64,000 nucleotides of DNA from Gemmatimonadota bacterium (lineage in GTDB: Bacteria; Gemmatimonadota; Gemmatimonadetes; Longimicrobiales; Gaopeijiaceae): the NCBI GenBank assembly GCA_003248075.1, contig QJYK01000129.1, positions 1 to 64,000 on the forward strand. Direction: 5' to 3'. The position numbers and the translations under genes are program-made. Below the pieces are notes generated by a model. The model worked only from the letters and a program-made list of their open reading frames with translations. It did not search any database and was not told the DNA's origin. Shown one piece after another: positions 1 through 9,693 of this stretch; the first letter of the stretch is position 1, and each line of letters opens with the position of its first letter.

Positions 1-1
1 C

Positions 2-1000
2 GTCGCCCTTGCCCGGTTGCTGGGGCCCGAGGCGCGCCTGGTCGCCTGCGAGCGCCTCGCGGCGGTGGTTCGGCGCCTGCGCTTCAAGACCGGAAGCTCC
101 CGTCGATCGCTGGTCGTCAAGCGCCTCGATCCGGTCGCGGCCCAGCGTAATCGCATGCTGACCGAGCGCTGGCTGCCGGCGGTCGGCCTGGAGGAGCTGG
201 GACCGGGCCTGCTGGCCTCGGCGGCCGATCCGGACGCACGCTTCTGCTGGCAGGTCTACCGGGACTGGGGGGAGACCGGTCTCGATGGCTACCCCGAGGA
301 TGCGCGGCACGCCCGCGCCGTGGCGCGCGCCATCGCCGAGCTCCACCTCCGCTTTGCCGATCACGCGCTGCTGGGCGAGTGCCGCCTCGGGGGCGGTGAC
401 CTCGGCATGGGCTTCTATTCGAGCTGCACCCGTGATGCGCTGCGCGCCCTCGAAGCCCTGACGCCTGTGTCATCCAGGCTTCCGGACCGGACCGAGGTCG
501 CGCGCAATCGGTTGCTGGAGCACCTCCAGCAGCAGCTCGACGAGGAGGGTGAGCGGGGACGCGCCCTCGAGGAGCTCGGTGGGCCGGAGACGCTGGTCCA
601 CGGCGACCTGTGGCCCAAGAACATCTTCGTGCTCGATGGCGCCGATCGGTTGCGCGTGCGCCTGATCGACTGGGACCGCGCGGGCGTGGCCCGCTTTCCG
701 TACGATCTGTCGACGCTGCTGATCCGACTCCCGGCCGAGCAGCGGCCCGGGATCGTCGAAGAGTACGGGGACGCCGTCGGCTCGGGCGGCTGGCGAGTGC
801 CGGGAAACGACGTCCTCAACGGGCTCTTCGACACGGCCGAGCGGGCGCGGCTCGCCAGCCTCGTCGCCTGGCCGGCGCTTTCGCTGCTGCGCGACGAGGC
901 GGGGCTGCGCTCCTGGGCGCTGTCGACCCTGGAGGACGCGAGCGGATGGTTCGACGCGCTGGAGCCAGTGCTGCCCTGTGAGCGGAGCGCCGTCGCGTGA
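2..1000 (+). CDS. phosphotransferase of the APH/choline-kinase fold (5' truncated)
   Basis: Kinase-like small-molecule phosphotransferase. The Brenner motif LVHGDLWPKNIF carries the catalytic Asp, followed by RLIDWDRAG with the Mg-binding Asp about 20 residues later, as in aminoglycoside phosphotransferase/choline kinase (APH) proteins. The ORF track starts at a TTG at 17, but the frame is open to the left edge, so the true start is probably outside the window. It overlaps the next gene by 4 nt (GTGA), and a glycosyltransferase lies two genes on. The substrate is therefore more likely a sugar or lipid-linked intermediate than an antibiotic. The family call is firm; the substrate is unknown. 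Confidence 0.75.
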   Translation, partial: VALARLLGPEARLVACERLAAVVRRLRFKTGSSRRSLVVKRLDPVAAQRNRMLTERWLPAVGLEELGPGLLASAADPDARFCWQVYRDWGETGLDGYPEDARHARAVARAIAELHLRFADHALLGECRLGGGDLGMGFYSSCTRDALRALEALTPVSSRLPDRTEVARNRLLEHLQQQLDEEGERGRALEELGGPETLVHGDLWPKNIFVLDGADRLRVRLIDWDRAGVARFPYDLSTLLIRLPAEQRPGIVEEYGDAVGSGGWRVPGNDVLNGLFDTAERARLASLVAWPALSLLRDEAGLRSWALSTLEDASGWFDALEPVLPCERSAVA

Positions 1001-1668
1001 GGACGTTGATCGTCAACGCCGACGACTTCGGGCTCAGCGCAGGCGTGACTCTGGGGATCCTGGAGGCCCACCGGGAGGGCGTCCTGACCAGCACGAGCCT
1101 GATGGTGGAGCGCCCGGCTGCGACCGAGGCGGCCCGCCTGGCACGCACGGCCCCGAAGCTGTGCGTGGGGCTCCACCTGGAGCTCGAAGGGCTCGAGGAC
1201 GCCGCCGCCGAAGCCGCGCTGCAGGGACAGCTGCGCCGATTCGAGGAGCTGCTGGGCCGACTCCCGACGCACCTCGATTCCCACCACGACGTGCATCGCG
1301 ACCCGAGGCTTTTCCCCCGCGTGCTGGAGACGGTGGGGCCGCTCGGCATCCCGGTACGAGGAGGCTCGGCCGCGCGCCCCCTGACCCGCTTCTATGGCCA
1401 GTGGGGTGGTGCGTACCACCCGGAGCAGGTCGGCGTGGAGAGCCTGCTCGGGATGCTGGACGAGCTCGAGGCCGGCTGGACGGAGCTCGTCTGTCATCCG
1501 GGTCATGCCGACGCGGAGCTCCAGTCATCTTACGTCGATGCGCGTGAGTGGGAGCTGCGAACGCTCTGTGACCCGCGGGTCCGCGAGGCGATCGAGCAGG
1601 CCGGGATCCGGCTGCTGGGCTTCGACCAGCTCCACGCAGCCCAACCGCAGAGCCCGTGGCAAGCGTAG
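997..1668 (+). CDS. ChbG/YdjC-like carbohydrate deacetylase
   Basis: Family members deacetylate N-acetylated sugars with a metal-bound TIM-barrel-like fold. The N-terminal VNADDFGLS motif supplies the metal-binding Asp pair. GLHLELEG and HLDSHHDVHRD supply the histidines, and VCHPGHAD near the C-terminus is the characteristic last motif. The 223-residue length is slightly short for the family. The GTG start is chosen because it overlaps the upstream stop as GTGA and directly precedes the conserved N-terminus. It sits between a phosphotransferase and a glycosyltransferase, which suggests a role in making or modifying a surface glycan rather than chitobiose catabolism. HpnK-like hopanoid functions in the same superfamily cannot be excluded. 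Confidence 0.8.
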   Translation: MRTLIVNADDFGLSAGVTLGILEAHREGVLTSTSLMVERPAATEAARLARTAPKLCVGLHLELEGLEDAAAEAALQGQLRRFEELLGRLPTHLDSHHDVHRDPRLFPRVLETVGPLGIPVRGGSAARPLTRFYGQWGGAYHPEQVGVESLLGMLDELEAGWTELVCHPGHADAELQSSYVDAREWELRTLCDPRVREAIEQAGIRLLGFDQLHAAQPQSPWQA

Positions 1669-2819
1669 TCCTGTCGTCGTTCAGGGTCGCGAGCTTCTGG
1701 GAAGGGGGCGGACATTTCTGGGTCTACATGCAGTACCTCCAGGCCCTGCGCCGCGCGGGCTGCGACGTGTACTGGATGGAGCAGCTGCATCCGAGCGGGG
1801 ATCCGGTCCGGGATCGCCGGGCGGTGGAGGCCTTCCGTAGCCGGGCTCGTGACTTCGGCCTCGAAGGGAGGCTGCTCCTGTACACGGCGGGGACCGACGA
1901 TGAGCAGCGCGAATGGCTGGGCGTCGCGGCCTCCGAGGCCGAGGCACGGCTGCGGGGCGCAGATCTCCTGCTCAACTTCCACTACGCCATCCGACCGGAC
2001 CTGCTCGCTCTACCGCGGCGTACCGCGTTGATCGACATCGATCCGGGCCTGCTCCAGCACTGGGTAGGGACCGGGATGCTGCAGGTGCCTCCGCACGACG
2101 TGTACCTCACTACGGGAGAGACCGTCGGCTCGCCGGAAGCGCCCTTCCCCGACTGGGGCGTCGAGTGGACCCACTTCCACCCCCTGGTCTGCCTCGATCT
2201 GTGGCCGGCCCGTTACGATCCGGCCTGCGAGGCGTTCACGACCATCTCGGGCTGGTCCGAGGCCTCCTGGATCTACATGCCCGAGAACGGCCGATCGGTC
2301 CTCAAAGAGAACACCAAGCGGATCTCTTTTCTCGAGTTCGCGGACCTGCCGCGACGCACATCCCAGCCCCTGGAGCTGGCCTTGGACCTGAACCAGGATC
2401 CGAACGACTCCGATGCCCAGGACCGGAGCCTGCTCGAGAGCCAGGGCTGGCGCATCCGTCACTCCCGCAAGGTCGCCGGCAGCCCGGCGACGTACCGTCG
2501 GTACATCCAGGGCTCCCGCGGCGAGCTCAGCTGCGCCAAGCCTTCCTGCATGTGGTTCCAGAACGCCTGGGTGAGTGACCGCAGCGTCTGTTACCTGGCC
2601 AGCGGGAAGCCGGTGGTGGTGCAGCACACCGGGCCGAGCAGCTTCCTCCCCAGCGGCGAGGGGATGTTCCGCTTCCGCTCCGTCGATGAGGCCGTCGACG
2701 CCCTGGACCAGATCAACGCCAACTACGCCAAGCACTGTCGCGCAGCCCGTGAGCTGGCCGAGGCATGCTTCGACGGGGATCTCGGGATCCGGCGCATCCT
2801 CGACGCCGCTCTCATCTGA
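1656..2819 (+). CDS. glycosyltransferase-like protein (GT-B, GT1/GT4-like C-terminus)
   Basis: A 387-residue cytosolic protein. The N-terminus (SFWEGGGHFWVYMQYLQALR) resembles the glycine-rich acceptor-site loop of GT-B enzymes. The C-terminal ACYL-like segment CYLASGKPVVVQHTG, followed by an SVDEAVDALD-type helix, is the usual donor-binding end of GT-B glycosyltransferases. The central part is not recognisable by eye. GTG start at 1656 overlaps the deacetylase by 13 nt, so the three genes form one transcription unit. The overall fold is inferred from these two landmarks only; donor and acceptor are unknown. Confidence 0.6.
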   Translation: MASVVLSSFRVASFWEGGGHFWVYMQYLQALRRAGCDVYWMEQLHPSGDPVRDRRAVEAFRSRARDFGLEGRLLLYTAGTDDEQREWLGVAASEAEARLRGADLLLNFHYAIRPDLLALPRRTALIDIDPGLLQHWVGTGMLQVPPHDVYLTTGETVGSPEAPFPDWGVEWTHFHPLVCLDLWPARYDPACEAFTTISGWSEASWIYMPENGRSVLKENTKRISFLEFADLPRRTSQPLELALDLNQDPNDSDAQDRSLLESQGWRIRHSRKVAGSPATYRRYIQGSRGELSCAKPSCMWFQNAWVSDRSVCYLASGKPVVVQHTGPSSFLPSGEGMFRFRSVDEAVDALDQINANYAKHCRAARELAEACFDGDLGIRRILDAALI

Positions 2820-2876
2820 GAGCGAGGGTCCGGCCAGTCACTCGAAAGGCCACGGTCCCCGTCCCGTATCTCAGAC

Positions 2877-4019
2877 ATGCTCGGTCTCAACGTTGTGCGG
2901 ATCGGAGAGCGACGCCGTCGAAGCGTCTTCCCGCTGGCGGCGTCCCTGGCGCTGACCGGGATCGCCACGGCGTGCGCGGGTGACCTGGCGGGACCGTCAC
3001 CGTGGGACGAGGTCGACCTCACCACTGCGTGGCGGACCGCCGAGCCGGCGGCCCTGGGCGTGGACGCCGCTGCGCTGGAGCGCGCCGCGGAAACGGCCGC
3101 TGCCCTCGGGCGGATGCGCAGCCTGGTCGTGGCGCGCGAGGGAAGGATCGTCCTGGAGCGGTACTTCCACGGCTTCGGCCCGGACTCCCTCGCGGACGTG
3201 CGCTCGGTGACCAAGAGCGTGGTCTCGGTCCTGACGGGGATCGCGTACGAGCAAGGCCATCTGTCCTCCCTCGATCTGACCCTGGGTGAGCTGCTCCCGG
3301 CCGAGCTCGGCGTTCCCACGGCCGAACAGGCCGCGATCCGCGTCCGGCATCTGCTCACGATGAGCGGGGGCTTCGAGTGGGACGAGTCGAACGTGAGCGA
3401 ATACAACGGCTGGCGGCTGTCGGGGGACTTCATCGGATACCTGCTGGATCGGCCGGTCGTGTCGCCGCCCGGCAGCGCCTTCAATTACAACAGCGCCGCC
3501 GTGCACCTTCTGAGCATCCTGGTGGAGCGATCCGTCGGCGCCCCCCTCGAGCTGTTCGCGGACGTCAGCCTGTTCGGGCCGCTCGGCATCGTCAGACGCC
3601 GGTGGGAACCGATGATCGACGGCACCGTCAACGGCGGGGCTGGACTGGACCTCAGGCCGCGCGACCTGGCTCGGCTGGGCCAGCTCCTGCTCCAGGGCGG
3701 ACGCTCTGGAGGTCGACAGATCCTCTCCGAGGCGTGGGTCGACCAGACCACGGCTCCTGCTTGGTCGTGGTCGACCCAGGTCGGCCGGGTGGGCTCCCTG
3801 ACGTACGGTCACCTCTGGTGGGTGGATCGCGACCGTGAAGCGTTCTTCGCCTGGGGGTACGGTGGACAGTTCGTCTACGTGGCCCCGCGGCGGGCTCTGG
3901 TCGTGGTCGCGACCACGGATTGGCGGCTACTGAGCCAGGAGGGTGGCCCGGGTCCGCTGGAGGCCGCCGTGCTCGACATCATCGTCAACGGCATCGTACC
4001 GGCCGCGCCCGCGCTCTGA
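2877..4019 (+). CDS. secreted serine hydrolase, class C beta-lactamase/PBP family
   Basis: Serine beta-lactamase-like hydrolase, a family that includes esterases, D-amino-peptidases and true AmpC enzymes. The nucleophile motif S110-V-T-K113 and the second motif Y204-N-S are both present. The C-terminal GYGGQFVYVAPRRALVVV corresponds to the HxG/KTG-region beta strand seen in non-lactamase members. An N-terminal hydrophobic segment ending in ATAC suggests a lipoprotein, with the acylated Cys about residue 36. It stands alone, 57 nt after the glycan operon, and converges on the kinase gene. It is more likely an esterase or peptidase than a resistance enzyme. Confidence 0.82.
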   Translation: MLGLNVVRIGERRRRSVFPLAASLALTGIATACAGDLAGPSPWDEVDLTTAWRTAEPAALGVDAAALERAAETAAALGRMRSLVVAREGRIVLERYFHGFGPDSLADVRSVTKSVVSVLTGIAYEQGHLSSLDLTLGELLPAELGVPTAEQAAIRVRHLLTMSGGFEWDESNVSEYNGWRLSGDFIGYLLDRPVVSPPGSAFNYNSAAVHLLSILVERSVGAPLELFADVSLFGPLGIVRRRWEPMIDGTVNGGAGLDLRPRDLARLGQLLLQGGRSGGRQILSEAWVDQTTAPAWSWSTQVGRVGSLTYGHLWWVDRDREAFFAWGYGGQFVYVAPRRALVVVATTDWRLLSQEGGPGPLEAAVLDIIVNGIVPAAPAL

Positions 4020-4091
4020 CCGGGGTCAGTTCGGCGCGCCCCCCGGAACGGTGATTCGGGCGGCTGGCGTGATGGCTTCGGCCGCCCGCGG

Positions 4092-6749
4092 CTACCGCCC
4101 CAGCCTCCGCTCCACGTCCTGGAGCCAGTTCTTCACCAGGATCACCGGCGCCGGCTCGGGGTCGCCGGCCAGGAGCATGAGGAAGCGATCCCCGTCGGGG
4201 TGGACGTCGTACATGGGATGGCCGGCGCCGCTCAGGAACTGCTCCACCGGGAAGAGCGGCGTCCGCCCACCAACGCTGAAGGTGGGCCGCGTCTCCACGG
4301 AGACCGCCATGTAGCGCTCCGCCCCGCGGAAGAAGAGCTCGCGACCGTCCCGCGCCCAGACGGGCTCTGTGCCCCCATCGACCGACACCTGCCAGCGTCG
4401 TGACTGGGTGTCCGGGAAGGGGCGCACGTACACCTGGGAGCTACCCGACTCGGTGGACACGTAGGCCAGCCAGCGCCCGTCGGGCGACAGGGCCGGCTGC
4501 CAGTCCAGGAAGTCGCTGTCCACGATGGCGCGGGCCACCGTGTCGGGTGGAGGTCCCCACCGGAAGATGTCCGCGTCCGTGCCTCCCCCGGTGTTCGTCC
4601 CGGTGCGGAAGACGATGGAGCCGTCGGGTGCCGGAAAGGCTTCCTGGATGGCGATGTTCCTTCCCAGGACGAGCGTGGCCGGCCGGCTCCCGTCCGCCGG
4701 CTTGGCCCAGAGGTCCGGGGTGCTGTCCCTGTTGGACAGGAAATAGACCGTCTCGCCGTCGGCCGACCAGGTGGGCCTGCGGTTCGTACCTCCAGTCAGG
4801 GTGAACCGGGTGAGGGGGCCGTCGTCCAGCTCCTTGATCCAGAGGTCCCACGTCTCGTCCTGGATGGAGACAGCCATCCTGCTGCCGTCCGGAGAGAGTG
4901 CCAGGCTGCCATTGGTCGCGTTGCCGGGGAAGCGCCACACCGGATCGATGACGCGGGTGCCGCCGCGCCGGTCCACCCACACGGGCGTCACGCCACGGCT
5001 GGCCGCCCCCGGCCTGTACAGCAGCGTTCCGTCGGCGGCCAGCGTAGCATCGACACCGACCTTTCGGCCACCGCTCGCGACGCCCTCCACCAGGACGGTA
5101 GCGGCCCCGGTGAGCCGCCTGTCACGCAGGTCGATGGGTGCCCCCATGAGGGCTCCGTCCATCGTCCCGAAGACGAGGAGCTGGCTCTCCGTAAACTGCG
5201 CCGGCTGGGCGCCCTCAGTGAGGAACGTGCGTTCTCCGGACTCCAGGTCCGCGAGCCAGAGTGACGGCCCGAGGCCCTGCGGTGAAAAATGGCCCACGAG
5301 TAAGGTGGATCCGTCGGGGCCGAACCCGATAGGTGCCCAAACCGAGTCGGGCCGCTCTCCCGGTACGACCACCTCCCTGCCCCCGCCTGTCGCGGGAACC
5401 CGGCTGATGCCCCAGGTGGCGTCGATATAGTAGATCCGGGCCCCGGCGGGATCCCAGGGGCCACCGCCGTGCGCCGAATCTGCCAGCGTCCGCACCGCCC
5501 CTCCGAGGAGCGGCGCCACCCGGAGCGGGCCAGGGAAGCCTGCGGAGAACGAGACCTCCGATCCGTCTGGAGAGACGACCCACTCACGGAAGTCGGCCCC
5601 CTCCGTCCCCCGCACCGGAAGGGGGGACGCATCCTCCCAGTGCCGGATCCAGAGCTGCCCGGCATCGCCGCTCCCCCTGTGGAAGACCATCCCGGAGCCG
5701 TCCGGGAGCAAGACGCCTGCCTCGGTGACGGCTCCTCCGCCCTCGGTAGGAATGGCGAAGCGCTCCACGCGGGCGACGGGCTCCGGCCGGGTGGCCACGA
5801 CGGCCAACGCCAGGGCGAGGCCCCCGGCCACCGCCCATCCTGCCACTCCCACCCACCTCCGCCGCGCAGCGGCGACCGGATCCGGGGCACCCGGCGCTGT
5901 GCCGTGGCGGAAGCTCTCGTCCGCCAGCGCCCGGCCGAAGTCCTGAGCCGCGGCGAAGCGGTCGGCGGGGAGCTTCTCCAGGCCCTTCCGGACGGCGGCG
6001 TCTACGTGGGGCGGGATGGACTTCCGCACCGCGGTGGCCGAGACGGGCTGGCCTTGGATGATCTTGCCGAGCACGGCCTGCGCCGTGTTCCCCAGGTACG
6101 GGGGCTCGCCCACGAGCATCTCGTACAGGACGCACGCCAGCGAGTAGATGTCCGACGCCGGGCCCACCGTCTGATCGCCGGTGGCCTGCTCCGGGCTCAT
6201 GTAGTAGGGCGTCCCCACGCTGAGCCCCGTCTCGGTGAGGCGGCTGCCGCCTGCGGCGCCCACGGCGATGGCGATGCCGAAGTCGCTCACCAGGGGCTCG
6301 CCGTCCTGGAGCAGGATGTTGGCCGGCTTGATGTCCCGGTGCACCACGCCGCGCCGGTGGGCGTAGTCCAGGGCGTTCGCCACGGCCAGGGCGATGCGCA
6401 CGCCCTCGCCCACCGGGAGCTGCCGCTCCCGTGCCAGGCGGGTGGCCAGCGTCTCCCCCTCGACGTAGGGCATCACGTAGAAGAGGAAGCCGTCCGCCTC
6501 GCCGGAGTCGAAGAGCGGGAGGATGTGGGGGTGTTGGAGGTTGGCCGTAGTCTCGATCTCGGCGAGGAAGCGGTCGGCGCCCACCACCGCCGACAGCTCC
6601 CGCTTCAGCACCTTGAGCGCGACGTTGCGGTTGTGCTTCAGGTCCCGGGCGAGATAGACGGTGGCCATGCCGCCCTCGCCCAGCTCTCGCTCGACGGCAT
6701 ATCGGCCTTCGAGGGCCGCGTTCAGGCGATCCACCACGGAGTCGGTCAC
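4092..6749 (-). CDS. membrane serine/threonine protein kinase with C-terminal TolB/WD40-like beta-propeller
   Basis: Bacterial Hanks-type kinase. It has the P-loop GEGGMATVYLA (residues 24-34), ATP-anchoring Lys46 in VALKVLK, the catalytic loop HRDIKPANILL (137-147), DFG at 156-158 and a SPEQ substrate-loop motif. One TM helix (about 288-310) is followed by about 580 residues of propeller repeats of the PDGS/SPDG type, typical of TolB-like periplasmic sensors. I chose the internal GTG at 6749 over the TTG at 6833 because VTDSVVDRLNAALEGRY is the usual start of this family and the upstream 28 residues look like non-coding translation. Gemmatimonadota commonly carry many such genes. The sensed ligand and phosphorylation targets are unknown. 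Confidence 0.9.
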   Translation of the reverse strand: MTDSVVDRLNAALEGRYAVERELGEGGMATVYLARDLKHNRNVALKVLKRELSAVVGADRFLAEIETTANLQHPHILPLFDSGEADGFLFYVMPYVEGETLATRLARERQLPVGEGVRIALAVANALDYAHRRGVVHRDIKPANILLQDGEPLVSDFGIAIAVGAAGGSRLTETGLSVGTPYYMSPEQATGDQTVGPASDIYSLACVLYEMLVGEPPYLGNTAQAVLGKIIQGQPVSATAVRKSIPPHVDAAVRKGLEKLPADRFAAAQDFGRALADESFRHGTAPGAPDPVAAARRRWVGVAGWAVAGGLALALAVVATRPEPVARVERFAIPTEGGGAVTEAGVLLPDGSGMVFHRGSGDAGQLWIRHWEDASPLPVRGTEGADFREWVVSPDGSEVSFSAGFPGPLRVAPLLGGAVRTLADSAHGGGPWDPAGARIYYIDATWGISRVPATGGGREVVVPGERPDSVWAPIGFGPDGSTLLVGHFSPQGLGPSLWLADLESGERTFLTEGAQPAQFTESQLLVFGTMDGALMGAPIDLRDRRLTGAATVLVEGVASGGRKVGVDATLAADGTLLYRPGAASRGVTPVWVDRRGGTRVIDPVWRFPGNATNGSLALSPDGSRMAVSIQDETWDLWIKELDDGPLTRFTLTGGTNRRPTWSADGETVYFLSNRDSTPDLWAKPADGSRPATLVLGRNIAIQEAFPAPDGSIVFRTGTNTGGGTDADIFRWGPPPDTVARAIVDSDFLDWQPALSPDGRWLAYVSTESGSSQVYVRPFPDTQSRRWQVSVDGGTEPVWARDGRELFFRGAERYMAVSVETRPTFSVGGRTPLFPVEQFLSGAGHPMYDVHPDGDRFLMLLAGDPEPAPVILVKNWLQDVERRLGR

Positions 6750-6894
6750 GGGCGGGCGCTCGAGTCTCGAGGACGGGTTCGGCGCGTCGGATCCATGGCG
6801 GGCAACTTGCGTTGCGACCGGCCGGCCCTGCAACCGGAGCCATCCGGCCGGCTCAGCAGCTCACCGGGTCTGCCGCCCGCGGCGCCCCACGTCG

Positions 6895-9660
6895 TCAGCG
6901 CGGCCACACCCGACGGGCACGCTCGGCGCGCTCGGCCACGACCTCCACGGAGCGGGTGAGCGACGTCCCCGCGACCTCGAGCGTGATCCGGTAGGTACCT
7001 GGCGCCACACGACGTGCTCGCTGGTTCTCGGACGCGGTCCCGCCACCCGTCGCGGCGGCCTTGGCCTGGTCCGTCTCGAGATCCCACTGGACCCGCTGCA
7101 GACCGGCCGAGCCCGGCCCCGTCAACGACCGGACGACCCGGCCCGACGGATCGCTGATCGTGAGGCGTGCCGCCTCCCCGGCATCCTCGGCCAGGTAGTA
7201 GGTCACGACGACCCCGTACGGGGGGTTCTCGGCGCGGAAGAACAGATCGCCGTTCACCTCCTCGACGCCGCTCCCGTACGTGTAGCGAATGTTATGCGCG
7301 ACCGCGGGCTCCGGCTGGAAGAGGAAGGCCGGGCGGCCGAGGGCCTCCTCGAGCTGCCCGAGGACCGAGACGTCCACCACCCAGATCGCCCGCCCGAACG
7401 TGCCGACCACCAGGTCGAGGTCGCGCCGCTGGATCGCGAGGGAGCGCACCCCGGTGTGGGGGAGGTTCCCCTTCCACCGCACCCAGTGGCTCCCGGCGTC
7501 GATCGAGACGAACAGCCCGCTCTCCGTGCCGACATACAGGACCCGCGGGTTGGTGGGATCCTCCCGGACGACGTACGTCGACCCCCAGGCCGGGAGGTCG
7601 CTGGTGATGTCGGTCCAGGTCCTGCCGAAATCGCTCGTCTTGAACAGATAGGGACGGGGATCGTCACGGTAGTGCAGGTCGAACGCGACGTAGGCGGTGC
7701 CGGCTGCGGCGCGTGACGGCTCGATCTTCGACACGAACCCTTCGCTGTGGTCGCCGGGCGGCAGGCTCGTGCCCACGCGCGTCCACGTCCGGCCCGAGTC
7801 CCTCGAGACGTGGACGAGTCCGTCGTCCGATCCGGCCCAGAGCACGCGGTGATCGACCGGCGACTGGGCGAGGGAGAAGAGGGCTCCGTAGCTGTGGTAG
7901 CCCTCTCCGATCTCGGGGAACGGGCGATCCTGCTGCCTGGAGAGATCCGGACTGATCGCGTCGCACCGAGGGTCGGCGTAGCCGTCGGAGTCGACGGAGA
8001 GCATGCGGCAGCGGAAGACGTACTGGGACCCCAGGTAGATCACCTCGGGGTCATCGAGGTCGACGATCATGGGCGGCGACCAATCCCACCGGAGCGGCGC
8101 GAGCGCGAGCTCCCTAGCCCGTTGCTGGCTGGGCTGCAGCTCCGTCCGGGCCCACGTGCGCAGGTCGAGGCGCGACGTATTCCCGTTGTTCTCCACCATG
8201 TACATGACGTTGGGGTCCGTCGGATGGGGCTGGATCGCCATCCCGTCGCCGACCCATCGCACCTTGATCCAGTCGTAGTCCGTGATCCCCTCGTTGTCGT
8301 AGGTGCGGCTCGGACCGATCCACGAGCCGGTGTCCTGCATCCCGCCGTACACCCAGTACGGCTCCATGTCGTCGGTGGCGACCTCGTAGAACTGGGCGAG
8401 GGGAAGCACGCCCTGGACCCAGCTCGCCCCGCCGTCCACCGAGAAGTCCACCCCACCGTCACCCGCGAGCACGATCCGGTCCGAGTCCCCGGGGTCGATC
8501 CACAGCCCGTGCAGGTCGTCGTGCACGTGCTGCATGTTGTGCCGCACCCACGTCCGGCCGCCGTCGTCGGAGCGCCAGAGCAATAGATCTCGGACCCAGA
8601 GGCGCTGATCGTCGTTGGGATCGACGGAGAACTTCGTGTAGTAGGTGCGCGACGGCAGCTTGGGGCTCACCCTCCGCCAGGTGGCTCCTCCGTCGTCGGA
8701 CCGGAACATCCCGCCCGCGCGGCTTGTCCGCCGTGTCGGGCGCCCCGAGAAGTCCTCCATGGGCGCCCCCGCCGGCGCACCGATTTCCCCCGACATGACG
8801 AACGCGTAGACCAGGTCCGGCCTCTGCTGCGAGATGCCGAGCGTGATCTTGCTCAGCGGCTCGTCGGGGAGCCCCTCGGTCAGCCGGGTCCAGTGCTCTC
8901 CGCCGTCGACGCTCTTGTAGATGCCGCTGCCGGGACCGGCTTCGCGTGCCTCCGCACCGCCCGACCGCATCCGTTGCCAGGTGCTGGCGTAGAGCACGTC
9001 CGGGTCTCGAGGATCCATCTCCAGGTCGACGGCTCCGCTCATGTCGTCGACGTACAGAACCTTCCGCCACGTCCTCCCCCCATCGGTCGTCTTGAAGACC
9101 CCGCGCTCGGGGTTGCGTCCCCAGAGATGGCCGAGCGCGGCGACCCAGACCGTCTCCGGGTCGCGCGGATGGATGACGACATCGGCGATCTGCTCGGTCC
9201 TCTCGAGGCCCAGGTGCTCCCAGGTCTCACCCCCATCGGTCGACTTGAAGACCCCGTAGCCCGGCGCATTCGACTGCCGCTGGGCGGGCTCGCCGGTCCC
9301 GACCCAGATGTGGTCGGCGTCCGAGGGCGCCACCGCCACTGCGCCGCAGGACGCGCCGTTCTCCTCGTCGAAGATCGGCTCGATGGTGGCTCCGTAGTTC
9401 GTGGTCCGCCACACGCCGCCCTGACAGGTGCACAGGTACACGGTGTTCGGCTGCGAGGGGACACCCACCACCTGCCACACCCGACCGGACGGGCTGTTGG
9501 GCCCGATGAGCCTGAACGGGAGTGCGTCCAGGAGGGTGGGGTCGAGCGGTGGGGCGTCCTGTGCCGCGAGGCTGGCGCGGCCGGCGCCCGAGCCCGCAGC
9601 GACCCACCACGCGAGCCCGAGGGTCAGGAGAACGAGGGATCGCGATCGAGCGGATGCCAT
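6895..9660 (-). CDS. secreted VPS10/sortilin-like BNR (Asp-box) repeat protein
   Basis: A 921-residue exported protein with an N-terminal signal sequence ending near SLAAQ. Repeated Asp-box motifs (STDGGETW, TTDGGRTW, SVDGGEHW, SDDGGATW, SRDSGRTW) mark a large sortilin/VPS10-like beta-propeller built from BNR repeats. The C-terminal about 150 residues form a separate beta-sandwich-like region (ISDPSGRVVRSL, PGTYRITLEV) that resembles a FlgD/T9SS-type Ig domain. No catalytic glycosidase residues are evident, so 'glycosyl hydrolase' labels for this family are structural only. Such proteins are abundant in Gemmatimonadota and related phyla. Role unknown, probably binding or surface-associated. 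Confidence 0.88.
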   Translation of the reverse strand: MASARSRSLVLLTLGLAWWVAAGSGAGRASLAAQDAPPLDPTLLDALPFRLIGPNSPSGRVWQVVGVPSQPNTVYLCTCQGGVWRTTNYGATIEPIFDEENGASCGAVAVAPSDADHIWVGTGEPAQRQSNAPGYGVFKSTDGGETWEHLGLERTEQIADVVIHPRDPETVWVAALGHLWGRNPERGVFKTTDGGRTWRKVLYVDDMSGAVDLEMDPRDPDVLYASTWQRMRSGGAEAREAGPGSGIYKSVDGGEHWTRLTEGLPDEPLSKITLGISQQRPDLVYAFVMSGEIGAPAGAPMEDFSGRPTRRTSRAGGMFRSDDGGATWRRVSPKLPSRTYYTKFSVDPNDDQRLWVRDLLLWRSDDGGRTWVRHNMQHVHDDLHGLWIDPGDSDRIVLAGDGGVDFSVDGGASWVQGVLPLAQFYEVATDDMEPYWVYGGMQDTGSWIGPSRTYDNEGITDYDWIKVRWVGDGMAIQPHPTDPNVMYMVENNGNTSRLDLRTWARTELQPSQQRARELALAPLRWDWSPPMIVDLDDPEVIYLGSQYVFRCRMLSVDSDGYADPRCDAISPDLSRQQDRPFPEIGEGYHSYGALFSLAQSPVDHRVLWAGSDDGLVHVSRDSGRTWTRVGTSLPPGDHSEGFVSKIEPSRAAAGTAYVAFDLHYRDDPRPYLFKTSDFGRTWTDITSDLPAWGSTYVVREDPTNPRVLYVGTESGLFVSIDAGSHWVRWKGNLPHTGVRSLAIQRRDLDLVVGTFGRAIWVVDVSVLGQLEEALGRPAFLFQPEPAVAHNIRYTYGSGVEEVNGDLFFRAENPPYGVVVTYYLAEDAGEAARLTISDPSGRVVRSLTGPGSAGLQRVQWDLETDQAKAAATGGGTASENQRARRVAPGTYRITLEVAGTSLTRSVEVVAERAERARRVWPR

Positions 9661-9693
9661 CGTGAGTGCTCCGGAAAAAGGCTTCTTCGACGG

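Noticed and set aside
2-1000. Aminoglycoside resistance gene
   Set aside because: The motifs define only the broad APH/choline-kinase fold, and the operon context is glycan-related. No evidence for antibiotic specificity.
2877-4019. Beta-lactamase resistance gene
   Set aside because: S-x-x-K and Y-x-N motifs are shared with esterases and peptidases. The third motif is GYGGQ, not KTG, which argues against a true AmpC.
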